From: Nocardia sp. | GTDB taxonomy: Bacteria > Actinomycetota > Actinomycetes > Mycobacteriales > Mycobacteriaceae | Assembly (NCBI GenBank): GCA_013361595.1 | Contig: JABFXT010000059.1 | Span: forward strand, 1-11,453 | Direction: 5' to 3' | DNA length: 11,453 nucleotides | In this document: positions 1 through 7,516 of the stretch, piece after piece | Layout of the letters: each line of letters begins with the position of its first letter | How positions within the stretch are numbered: position 1 is the stretch's first letter | The notes under the pieces: generated by a model | What the model was told of the DNA's origin: nothing | Database searches by the model: none | What the model saw: only the letters and a program-made list of their open reading frames with translations | Translations under genes and position numbers: made by a program

Positions 1-84
1 ATCCGGGCGAAGTCGAACGGTTCCGCGTCGAGTCGGTAACAATTGAGCGGCGGAAAAGCCGATTCGCCTGGCAATATGGGTTTC
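1..84. other. Left edge: end or start of an unidentified neighbouring gene
   Basis: The sequence supports two readings and I cannot choose between them. On the plus strand, frame 1 reads 12 GC3-rich codons to a TAA at 37-39, which would be the C-terminus of an upstream gene. On the minus strand, an open frame runs from an ATG at 86-84 to the window edge, ending in ...YRLDAEPFDFAR; its first codons are AT-richer than its later ones. Positions 40-84 are AT-rich for this genome and look intergenic. Confidence 0.25.
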
Positions 85-1275
85 ATGACCCCGCCCAGCG
101 ACGATCTCGACGTTCCCCGGCGCTCCGCCGGGCAACAGCGCAGGCCGCTGGGCGACCCCGCGACGCGCTGGTCCGAGCGGGCCGACCGGGCCGAAGCCGC
201 GATCGTATCCCGCCATCTGCGGCCGGTCTGGTTGCTGCCGGGTACCGCGCTGGGCGTGGTGGGCTGGCCGTCGATCCGGCGTGAGCGGTTCTTCGCCACC
301 TGGCACTACTGGTGGCAGGCCCACCTCATCGACTGTGCCGTCGACGCCGCGAACCGGGCGCCGACCATCGAACGCCGCAAGCGGGTGGCCACCCTGGTCC
401 GTTCCCACCGGCTCCGCAATATCTCCGGTTGGACCAACCGCTACTACGACGATATGGCCTGGCTGGCCATCGCCTTGGAACGTGCGGCCCGCATCCACGA
501 CAACAAGGAGGCCGTGGGGGCCCTCGGCCCGCTGGAGCAGAAGCTCTACACGGCGTGGGACCCGGCCGTCGGCGGTGGGATCCCGTGGCGGGTCGGGGCG
601 GATTTCTACAACGCGCCGGCGAACGGGCCGGCGGGTATCGCGCTGGCTCGGCTCGGACGCTTCGATCGGGCGGTCGAGACGGCGGCCTGGATCGACCGGA
701 CGTTGCGCGATCCGGAGACCGGACTGATCTTCGACGGGATCCATCTGCCCGCCCGCGATCTGGAACGACCGATCTACAGCTACTGCCAGGGCGTGGTGCT
801 CGGCTTGGAGACCGAGCTCGCGGTGCACACCGGTGATTACGAGCATCTCGACCGCGTGCACCGGCTGCTGGACGCGGTGGAAGATCATCTGACCGTCGAA
901 GGTGTGGTGCGCGGCGGGACCGGTGGCGACGGCGGGCTGTTCAACGGGATCCTCATCCGGTATCTCGCGCTGGTCGCGCTCATGCTGCCCGGGAACGAAC
1001 ACGAACAACTCGCCGATCGGCGTACGGCGGCGCGGATCGTCAAGGAGTCGGCGGCCGCGGCGTGGGAGAACCGGCTCGATCTCGAGGGCGAACCGCTGTT
1101 CGGCCACGACTGGACCGTCTCCGCGCAGCTGCCCAGCGGCAGCGGCGGCGCCGGTGGGCTCACCGCCGGTGGCGCGGTCAGTTCCTCACGGATACCCGAA
1201 CGCGATCTATCGGTACAGCTCTCGGGCTGGATGCTCATGGAAGCCGCCCATATGGTCACGGCGGCCGGGCTGTAG
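85..1275 (+). CDS. Glycoside hydrolase family 76 protein (alpha-1,6-mannanase-like)
   Basis: GH76 enzymes cleave alpha-1,6-linked mannan backbones with a pair of adjacent aspartates. The motif NRYYDDMAWLA carries this pair at about residues 122-123 (counting from ATG 85), inside a run of Trp, Tyr and Gly-rich helical repeats typical of the (alpha/alpha)6 barrel, including WHYWWQAHL, GGGIPWR and SYCQG. The length, 396 aa, is normal for the family. I see no signal peptide, so the protein may act in the cytoplasm or leave by another route. The likely substrates in mycolata are lipomannan or lipoarabinomannan backbones (inference). ATG 85 is chosen because GC3 rises sharply there; ATG 76 and TTG 43 are in-frame alternatives. 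None has a clear Shine-Dalgarno sequence, so a leaderless mRNA is possible. From memory, M. tuberculosis Rv0365c is the counterpart. The last 69 nt overlap the 3' end of the opposing DedA gene. Confidence 0.88.
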   Translation: MTPPSDDLDVPRRSAGQQRRPLGDPATRWSERADRAEAAIVSRHLRPVWLLPGTALGVVGWPSIRRERFFATWHYWWQAHLIDCAVDAANRAPTIERRKRVATLVRSHRLRNISGWTNRYYDDMAWLAIALERAARIHDNKEAVGALGPLEQKLYTAWDPAVGGGIPWRVGADFYNAPANGPAGIALARLGRFDRAVETAAWIDRTLRDPETGLIFDGIHLPARDLERPIYSYCQGVVLGLETELAVHTGDYEHLDRVHRLLDAVEDHLTVEGVVRGGTGGDGGLFNGILIRYLALVALMLPGNEHEQLADRRTAARIVKESAAAAWENRLDLEGEPLFGHDWTVSAQLPSGSGGAGGLTAGGAVSSSRIPERDLSVQLSGWMLMEAAHMVTAAGL

Positions 1276-2025
1276 TTCGCGGCGGTCGGGCACGGTGCCG
1301 TGGTGGGGGCCCGGCCGGCCGAGCCCGGGCAGCGGCATGGTGTCGGCATCGGCGTCGGCGGCATCGAGGTCGAAGTCCTCGACCGGCTGCGACATCTCCT
1401 GCCGGTACTGGCGGATACCGATGATCGTGCCCACGATCAGGCACACCACCAGCGACCCGATCACGATCGGCATGAGCCAGGAGATCTGCTGGATGAAGCC
1501 GCCCGCGTAGTAACCCATCAACAGCAGCACCGGCGCCCAGATGATCGCGCCGACCGTGCTGGCGACGGTGTAGCGGCGATGGTCCATTCCGGCGGCGCCG
1601 GCCACCATCGGGCACAGCGTGCGCACCCAGGGGATCCACCGGGCGATCAGTACGGCCACGAACCCGTGCCGCTCGAGCAATTCGGCGACGCGGGTCAGAT
1701 TGTGGGTGTTGATATAGCGCCCGTTCTTCCGGGCGACGAGTCGGTGGCCCGTCCGTCGCCCGACCGTATAACCCACCTGGTTACCGGCGACGGCGGCGAC
1801 CATGGCACCCACCGCCAGTAACCACACCTGGGTTTCCCCGCTGGCATGCGAGGCCATCACGATTCCCGCTGTGAGCAGCATCGAATCGCCGGGCAGGAAG
1901 AGCCCGAGAATGAACGCGCATTCCAGGAAGACGAAGGTGAGGACGACCGTCCAGACCAGCGCCGGTCCGGCCGAGATCAGGGGTTCGAAGCTGCCCATCG
2001 CATGGGGCATGGCCTGGGCGCTCAC
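1207..2025 (-). CDS. DedA-family integral membrane protein (downstream copy)
   Basis: DedA (SNARE-associated/VTT) proteins are polytopic inner-membrane proteins implicated in lipid scrambling or proton-dependent transport and envelope homeostasis. The protein has 272 aa and several hydrophobic segments, at about residues 20-60, 66-90, 122-145, 155-178 and 183-204. The family signature is intact: Glu35, the LPGD ending at Asp47, and ARWIPWVRTLCP with Arg129 and Arg135. These match the residues known to be essential in E. coli YqjA (Glu39, Asp51, Arg130, Arg136). The C-terminal tail after residue 210 is hydrophilic and Asp/Pro/Arg-rich, and its last part is encoded antisense to the GH76 gene. 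The GTG start at 2025 lies 3 nt after the stop of the upstream DedA gene, which points to one transcript and translational coupling. Internal ATGs at 2010 and 2001-2003 are alternative starts. The substrate is unknown. Confidence 0.88.
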   Translation of the reverse strand: MSAQAMPHAMGSFEPLISAGPALVWTVVLTFVFLECAFILGLFLPGDSMLLTAGIVMASHASGETQVWLLAVGAMVAAVAGNQVGYTVGRRTGHRLVARKNGRYINTHNLTRVAELLERHGFVAVLIARWIPWVRTLCPMVAGAAGMDHRRYTVASTVGAIIWAPVLLLMGYYAGGFIQQISWLMPIVIGSLVVCLIVGTIIGIRQYRQEMSQPVEDFDLDAADADADTMPLPGLGRPGPHHGTVPDRRELQPGRRDHMGGFHEHPARELYR

Positions 2026-2028
2026 TAC

Positions 2029-2808
2029 TTACCGAACAGGGGAATCGTTTGCGCCGACCGGTCCGGTGTTCGGCACCACCGGCAGGGGCATGGTGCTGTC
2101 GACCTGGCCGGGCAGATCCATGGCCGGGAGTTCCGCGGTCGAGGTGAGCCGGCCACCGGTTTCGGGGGCCGCGGCCTTGCGCCCGAGCAGCTTCTTCGCG
2201 ATGGCGCTGATGCCCGGCAGGATCGAGATGAACACGATGAGCAGGAAGATGGCTTCGACGTGGTCGCGGATGAAGGCCACATTGCCGAGGAAGTAACCGA
2301 GAACGGTCACACCGCCGCCCCAGGCGATCGCGCCGACGATATCGAACGCGACGTAGCGCCGATAACTCATTTTGGAGACCCCGGCCAGAACCGGCATGAA
2401 AGTCCGGACGATCGGGACGAAACGGGCCAAGATGATCGTTTTGGGGCCGTGCTTCTCGAAGAATTCGTGTGTTTCGGTGACGTAGCTCTTCTTGAAGAAG
2501 CGCGTGTCCTCTTTGTTGAACAATGCGGGACCGATGGCCCGGCCGATCCAGTATCCGCACTGGTCACCGGCGAATGCGATGAAGACGACCGCCGGAACCA
2601 GCACCCAGATCGATACCGGGGGATTGGGTTGCGCGGCCAGCAGTCCGCCCGTGAACAGCAGCGAATCGCCGGGAAGCAGCGGGAACAGCAGACCGGTCTC
2701 GATGAAGACGATGACCATGATGGCCGGTAGTACCGCGTTCTTCAGCCAGGTCTCGGTCAACAGGTGCATCGGGTCGAGCAGTTCGGTCAGAGCCAGATTG
2801 CTCGTCAC
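2029..2808 (-). CDS. DedA-family integral membrane protein (upstream copy)
   Basis: This is the second DedA paralogue, first in a two-gene minus-strand unit divergent from fba. It shows the family core very clearly: FIETGLLFPLLPGDSLLFTGG, GDQCGYWIGR, then ARFVPIVRTFMPVLAGVSKMSYRRY. Counting from GTG 2808, the key residues are Glu37, Asp48, Arg129 and Arg135, nearly the numbering of E. coli YqjA. That agreement is why this start is preferred over TTG 2889 (27 residues longer) or ATG 2769 (13 residues shorter). No convincing Shine-Dalgarno sequence separates these options. The protein has 259 aa and ends in a Pro/Gly-rich soluble tail. It resembles M. tuberculosis Rv0364 (recalled), also next to fba, so this copy is probably the ancestral one. 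The substrate is unknown; lipid or ion transport is inferred from the family. Confidence 0.88.
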   Translation of the reverse strand: MTSNLALTELLDPMHLLTETWLKNAVLPAIMVIVFIETGLLFPLLPGDSLLFTGGLLAAQPNPPVSIWVLVPAVVFIAFAGDQCGYWIGRAIGPALFNKEDTRFFKKSYVTETHEFFEKHGPKTIILARFVPIVRTFMPVLAGVSKMSYRRYVAFDIVGAIAWGGGVTVLGYFLGNVAFIRDHVEAIFLLIVFISILPGISAIAKKLLGRKAAAPETGGRLTSTAELPAMDLPGQVDSTMPLPVVPNTGPVGANDSPVR

Positions 2809-2920
2809 CGCGTCGGTAGCTGCCAGCGCAATCACCCGGCCCACAGTACCGGTTACATCGACCGCTGTAGGGTGCGGCGGCGCAAACAATCCCCTTATAC
2901 CGGATGAAACCTGCCTGCCT

Positions 2921-2926
2921 TAGGGT
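2921..2926 (+). promoter_or_regulatory. Candidate -10 element for fba
   Basis: TAGGGT fits the actinobacterial TANNNT -10 pattern and lies 54 nt before the fba start, in the 171-nt divergent region between the DedA and fba genes. There is no good -35 at normal spacing (TTATAC at 2895-2900 is 20 nt upstream). Read on the minus strand, that same stretch gives GTATAAG, a possible -10 for the DedA unit. This rests on sequence pattern only. Confidence 0.3.
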
Positions 2927-2966
2927 ATGTGCAGAAACAGACAATCCCACGTCTGCCGCACAACAC

Positions 2967-2971
2967 GGAGG
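2967..2971 (+). promoter_or_regulatory. Ribosome binding site that fixes the fba start
   Basis: GGAGG lies 8 nt before GTG 2980. It favours the GTG start, whose product begins MPIATPEVYAEML exactly like the M. tuberculosis aldolase, over an in-frame upstream ATG candidate at 2929. Confidence 0.85.
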
Positions 2972-2979
2972 TCTTCACA

Positions 2980-4014
2980 GTGCCGATCGCGACTCCGGAG
3001 GTCTACGCCGAGATGCTCGGTCAGGCCAAGGCGAACTCTTTCGCCTTCCCGGCCATCAACTGCACATCATCGGAGACGATCAACGCGGCGATCAAGGGTT
3101 TCGCCGAGGCGGGCAGTGACGGGATCATCCAGTTCTCCACCGGTGGCGCGGAATTCGGTTCCGGCCTGGGGGTGAAGGATATGGTCACCGGCGCGGTCGC
3201 GCTGGCCGAGTTCGCCCATGTGGTGGCCGCGAAATACGGCGTCACCATCGCGCTGCACACCGACCACTGCCCGAAGGACAAACTCGACGGGTTCGTCCGC
3301 CCGCTGCTCGCCGTCTCGCAGGAACGCGTCGACGCGGGACAGAACCCGCTGTTCCAGTCGCATATGTGGGACGGTTCGGCCGTTCCGATCGACGAGAATC
3401 TCTCGATCGCCCAGGAACTGCTCTCCGCCGCTGCCGCCGCCAAGATCATCCTCGAGGTCGAGATCGGCGTCGTCGGTGGTGAAGAGGACGGTGTCGAGGC
3501 CGAGATCAACGAGAAGCTCTACACCTCGCCCGCCGATTTCGAGAAGACCATCGACGCGCTCGGCGCCGGCGAGAAGGGCAAGTACCTGCTCGCCGCCACC
3601 TTCGGCAATGTGCACGGTGTGTACAAGCCGGGCAATGTGGTTCTCAAGCCCGAGGTGCTGGCCGAGGGACAGCGTGTCGCCGCCGCCAAACTCGGCCTCG
3701 CAAACGACGCGCAGCCGTTCGATTTCGTATTCCACGGCGGTTCCGGTTCGCTGAAATCGGAGATCGACGATTCACTGCGGTACGGCGTGGTGAAGATGAA
3801 CGTCGACACCGACACCCAGTACGCCTTCACCCGGCCCGTCGCCGCCCATATGTTCAGCAACTACGACGGTGTGCTGAAGATCGACGGCGAGGTCGGCAAC
3901 AAGAAGGCCTACGATCCGCGCAGCTACCTGAAGAAGGCCGAGCAGTCGATGGCCGATCGGGTGGTGCAGGCGTGCAACGACCTGCGGTCCGCGGGGCGTT
4001 CCATCAGTGCCTGA
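2980..4014 (+). CDS. fba: Class II fructose-1,6-bisphosphate aldolase
   Basis: This zinc-dependent enzyme interconverts fructose 1,6-bisphosphate with dihydroxyacetone phosphate and glyceraldehyde 3-phosphate in glycolysis and gluconeogenesis, in the cytoplasm. At 344 aa it has the same length as the M. tuberculosis enzyme (as recalled) and is highly similar throughout. The catalytic Asp95 and zinc ligand His96 sit in ALHTDHCPKDK; the other zinc ligands are His212 (FGNVHGVYKPG) and His252 (FHGGSGSLKSE). The phosphate-binding and monovalent-cation loops around GGSGS and NVDTDTQYAF are intact. The start is GTG with a GGAGG ribosome binding site 8 nt upstream. The gene is divergent from two DedA genes, and a regulator gene follows 24 nt after its stop, probably on the same transcript. 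Confidence 0.98.
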   Translation: MPIATPEVYAEMLGQAKANSFAFPAINCTSSETINAAIKGFAEAGSDGIIQFSTGGAEFGSGLGVKDMVTGAVALAEFAHVVAAKYGVTIALHTDHCPKDKLDGFVRPLLAVSQERVDAGQNPLFQSHMWDGSAVPIDENLSIAQELLSAAAAAKIILEVEIGVVGGEEDGVEAEINEKLYTSPADFEKTIDALGAGEKGKYLLAATFGNVHGVYKPGNVVLKPEVLAEGQRVAAAKLGLANDAQPFDFVFHGGSGSLKSEIDDSLRYGVVKMNVDTDTQYAFTRPVAAHMFSNYDGVLKIDGEVGNKKAYDPRSYLKKAEQSMADRVVQACNDLRSAGRSISA

Positions 4015-4038
4015 TCGCTTCTCACCGCTCGTAGCCGG

Positions 4039-5154
4039 ATGACTCTCGATCTCCGCGTGCTGGGCCCGGTGCGGTTACTGGTCGGCGGTGAGCCGGTGCC
4101 GGTCGGCGGGCCCAAACCACGGGCGCTGCTGGCCGCGCTCGCGGTGAACCGCCGCCGGGCCGTGTCCTCGTCCGCCCTGGCCGATATGGTCTGGAACGAG
4201 GAGCCGCCGGACGCGTATGCGGCGAGTTTGCAGGTATTCGTATCGAATATCCGCAAGGCGCTCCGCAATTCCGGCGTCGACCCGGCGGGTGTGCTGCGCA
4301 CGGAATCCTCGGGATATCGGCTCGAGATCGCCGATGACGCATGCGACCTGGGCCGGTTCGAAGCCGCCCGGGACGCCGGCACCCGGGCCTCGGGTGCCGG
4401 CGATCACGCGTCCGCGTCCCATCTGTTCTCGACCGCCCTGCGCGAGTGGAACGGGCGGGCCCTGTCCGATCTCACCGGACACGGCATCGCCGACCGCTTC
4501 GCCACCGCGATGGAGGAGGAACGGCTGCTGGCGGTTTCGGCGCGGTTCGACGCGGAGATCGCCTGTGGCCGGGCCGCCGCGGTGATCGGCGAACTGGTCG
4601 CGCTCACCAACGAGCATCCCTTGCGGGAACCGCTCTGGGGTCAGCTCGTCACCGCCCTGTACCTGTCCGAACGGCATGCCGACGCGCTGGAAGCGTGCCG
4701 GCGGGTGCGCGCGGTACTGGCCGCCGAACTCGGTATCGATCCCGGGCCCGCGCTGGTCGAACTGGAGCGGCGGGTGCTGCGCCAGGAGCCGCTGAGCACG
4801 GTCGAGATGAAGAACGTGGAGCGGATGGCGGCCGCGATGACCGATACGGTCACCGAGGTGCCGCGGACCGTACGCAGCGGTCAGCTGCGATTACCGGACG
4901 GGCGGACCGTGTTGGTCGCGCACGGCAGCTTCCGGATCGGCCGGATGACCGACAATGATCTGATCCTCGACGATCCGAAGGTCAGCCGGTATCACGCCCA
5001 GATAAAACTGGGCCGGGCCGGCCTGCTGATCGAGGACCTGGATTCGGCCAACGGCGTCTTCGTCAACGAGGAGCCGATCGATTCGGCGCTGCTGGCGGAG
5101 GGCGATTCGATCCGGATCGGCGGCACCGTCCTGGGTTTCCAGGCGGTCCGCTGA
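4039..5154 (+). CDS. EmbR-type transcriptional regulator (winged helix, BTAD and FHA domains)
   Basis: The protein has 371 aa in three parts. An OmpR/SARP-type winged helix covers about residues 1-95 (LRVLGPVRLLVGG, PKPRALLAALAVN, LQVFVSNIRKAL). A bacterial transcriptional activation domain of TPR-like helices covers about 100-250 (REPLWGQLVTALYLSERHADAL, AAELGIDPGPAL). A C-terminal FHA domain covers about 285-371 and retains its phosphothreonine-binding residues: Gly301-Arg302, Ser316-Arg317, His319 and Asn338-Gly339. This is the architecture of M. tuberculosis EmbR (about 388 aa), which binds phosphorylated PknH and activates the arabinosyltransferase genes embCAB. Whether this is the EmbR orthologue or another SARP-FHA paralogue cannot be decided here, because no emb or kinase gene is in the window. 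It begins 24 nt after fba with no evident promoter between them, and ends 4 nt before the opposing purA stop. Confidence 0.85.
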   Translation: MTLDLRVLGPVRLLVGGEPVPVGGPKPRALLAALAVNRRRAVSSSALADMVWNEEPPDAYAASLQVFVSNIRKALRNSGVDPAGVLRTESSGYRLEIADDACDLGRFEAARDAGTRASGAGDHASASHLFSTALREWNGRALSDLTGHGIADRFATAMEEERLLAVSARFDAEIACGRAAAVIGELVALTNEHPLREPLWGQLVTALYLSERHADALEACRRVRAVLAAELGIDPGPALVELERRVLRQEPLSTVEMKNVERMAAAMTDTVTEVPRTVRSGQLRLPDGRTVLVAHGSFRIGRMTDNDLILDDPKVSRYHAQIKLGRAGLLIEDLDSANGVFVNEEPIDSALLAEGDSIRIGGTVLGFQAVR

Positions 5155-5158
5155 CACC

Positions 5159-6493
<1,335 letters not shown>

Positions 6494-6527
6494 CTACCTG
6501 CCGTAATGCGGAGGAAGCCGGGAACAC

Positions 6528-6533
6528 AGTCTA
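6528..6533 (-). promoter_or_regulatory. Weak candidate -10 element for purA
   Basis: The minus strand reads TAGACT, a TANNNT match about 80 nt upstream of the purA start. I see no matching -35 hexamer, so this rests on one motif only. Confidence 0.22.
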
Positions 6534-6606
6534 GCCGAGCCCGTGTGGCGGCCCGGGAACGGTCGCCGCGGCCGGGCCGTTGCGCGGGTCGTGGAGGGGC
6601 ACCCTC

Positions 6607-6612
6607 TACACT
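6607..6612 (+). promoter_or_regulatory. Candidate -10 element for the 6648 gene cluster
   Basis: TACACT matches TANNNT and would place a transcript start near 6619, about 30 nt before the TTG start at 6648. A TTGCGC at 6580-6585 is the nearest -35-like motif, but its 21-nt spacing is long. If correct, this promoter would drive the whole 6648-8292 cluster. Confidence 0.32.
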
Positions 6613-6647
6613 CGTGGGAGACCGGTCCGAGGGAGGGTGTTGGGCGT

Positions 6648-7307
6648 TTGAGTACCCAGGTTCTCCGCTGTGCCGACGCACCGGTACCCATTGCTCTCGC
6701 CGCGCAGCCGACCGCGCAGACCGAGGCGGTACCGAGCACCGATCTGATCGACGAGATCCTGCCGGTGCTCGCGGCGGACAGCCTGCCGCGGTTGATCGTG
6801 CTCGGCGACGACGCGGCCCTGGCCGCGGTCCTCACCCATCTGATGCGGACCGAACGGTTGCACGTGGAGGTCGGGTACGTCCCGGTGGACCGGTCCTACG
6901 GTGCACAGGCCTACGACCTTCCCACCGGCAACGCCGCCGCCAAATTGGCGCTCGAAGGCTCTCCCACGGAGACGCCCCTGGTCCGGGACGATACCGGGAC
7001 GGTCCTGGTGGGCCGCGCCAAGATCACCGGCCCGAACGGCGAGCAGCTCACCGGCGAGGCCTATGTCGACGACACCCGGCTGTTCTCCGGTTCCGTCCGG
7101 GCCATGTTCGTGACCCCCATGCTGGAATTGCCGGGAGTCCGGGCGAGTTATCCCCGCCGCTTCCGCCGCCGCCGCTGGACGGCCGGGCGCGCCGCGCAGC
7201 TCGGTACGCCCGGCGCGGTGGTCAACCGCGACGGTGTGCAGAGCGACCGGGTGGTACCGCGATCCACGTTCTACCGGCACCACGAACCCTGGCTGCTGGT
7301 CCGCTGA
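6648..7307 (+). CDS. Conserved hypothetical protein, Rv0358-like
   Basis: The protein has 219 aa. Its place next to divergent purA and upstream of an M50 protease matches M. tuberculosis Rv0358 (recalled), a conserved protein of unknown function. It has a low-complexity start, then an alpha/beta region (LPRLIVLGDDAALAAVLTHLM at about 47-66, LPTGNAAAKLAL at about 91-102), a beta-rich part (TGTVLVGRAKITGPNGEQLTG), an Arg cluster at 171-176 and a conserved-looking end (RSTFYRHHEPWLLVR). The order 'GDD ... PTGN-A-A-L' faintly recalls the GGDGT and PxGTxND motifs of diacylglycerol/NAD kinases, but the key glycines are missing, so it may be a catalytically dead relative (inference). No membrane segment is evident. 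The TTG start is supported by AGGGAGGG at 6630-6637, with a spacer of about 10 nt. Its TGA overlaps the next small frame as TGATG. Confidence 0.8.
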   Translation: MSTQVLRCADAPVPIALAAQPTAQTEAVPSTDLIDEILPVLAADSLPRLIVLGDDAALAAVLTHLMRTERLHVEVGYVPVDRSYGAQAYDLPTGNAAAKLALEGSPTETPLVRDDTGTVLVGRAKITGPNGEQLTGEAYVDDTRLFSGSVRAMFVTPMLELPGVRASYPRRFRRRRWTAGRAAQLGTPGAVVNRDGVQSDRVVPRSTFYRHHEPWLLVR

Positions 7308-7375
7308 TGCGATACCTTCGCCTTCGCTGCGGCCTCCGCGGGTCGCATGTGAGCCTTTCGGGGGAGGTTCGGTAG
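7307..7375 (+). CDS. Small frame 1, 22-residue basic peptide (repeat copy 1)
   Basis: The ATG shares its A with the TGA stop of the preceding gene (TGATG), so translation could restart there; no separate Shine-Dalgarno sequence is visible. The peptide begins MRYLRLRCGLRGSH and ends SGEVR at TAG 7373-7375. It is basic, has one Cys, and is too short for a transmembrane segment. Its first 14 residues resemble the start of the next small frame, MRYLRFRSGFYGSD. No known family is recognised. It may be a coupling leader, a real microprotein, or chance translation of a structured repeat. The coupled position is what makes a real gene thinkable. Confidence 0.35.
   Translation: MRYLRLRCGLRGSHVSLSGEVR
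7360..7367 (+). promoter_or_regulatory. Strong ribosome binding site for small frame 2
   Basis: GGGGGAGG lies 8 nt before ATG 7376, at ideal spacing. It is among the best Shine-Dalgarno matches in the window and does not serve any other start codon. Confidence 0.6.
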
Positions 7376-7516
7376 ATGCGATATCTCCGCTTTCGGTCGG
7401 GCTTCTACGGTTCCGATGCTGCAGGGTGCGACCGGTCGGTGGAGCGATATCTCGCGTTCCGGGCCGGGCTCCGGCGTACCGATATCGTTCGGGGGAGCAT
7501 CGGGGGGCGGTCGTGA
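7376..7516 (+). CDS. Small frame 2, 46-residue basic peptide (repeat copies 2 and 3)
   Basis: ATG 7376 follows directly after the TAG of small frame 1 and has a strong GGGGGAGG 8 nt upstream. The 46-residue product begins MRYLRFRSGFYGSD and repeats the unit as RYLAFRAGLRRTD at residues 24-36, then ends GSIGGRS. It is strongly basic and rich in Arg and Gly, with no transmembrane segment. Its TGA (7514-7516) overlaps the GTG of the M50 gene as GTGA, the classic arrangement for translational coupling. No family is recognised. It may regulate, or feed ribosomes to, the protease gene; a role as a peptide partner or substrate of the protease is conceivable but unsupported. An alternative is a non-coding structured repeat inside the operon. 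Confidence 0.5.
   Translation: MRYLRFRSGFYGSDAAGCDRSVERYLAFRAGLRRTDIVRGSIGGRS

Larger units (their letters stand above)
7307..7483 (+). repeat. Three diverged tandem copies of a 39-nt unit
   Basis: Units at 7310-7348, 7379-7417 and 7445-7483 (starts 69 and 66 nt apart) encode RYLRLRCGLRGSH, RYLRFRSGFYGSD and RYLAFRAGLRRTD. Copies 1 and 2 differ at 12 bases, 6 of them in third positions, giving several synonymous changes (TAC/TAT, CTT/CTC, CGC/CGG, GGG/GGT, TCG/TCC). All three copies stay in the same register relative to each other, across a stop and a start codon. Confidence 0.7.

Noticed and set aside
1300..2730. Plus-strand frames rich in His, Asp, Gln and Arg opposite the DedA genes
   Set aside because: They are antisense shadows of the membrane-protein genes, with compositions typical of complementary GC-rich codons and no family match.
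2905..2926. Iron-regulator (DtxR/IdeR-type) box suggested by CCTTAGGG near fba
   Set aside because: There is no second half-site in palindromic arrangement, so the match is only a few bases long.
7234..7512. N-terminal extension of the M50 protein
   Set aside because: It runs through the end of the Rv0358-like gene and both small frames, has no membrane character, and would make the protein much longer than the recalled Rv0359; GTG 7513 has coupling and length support.
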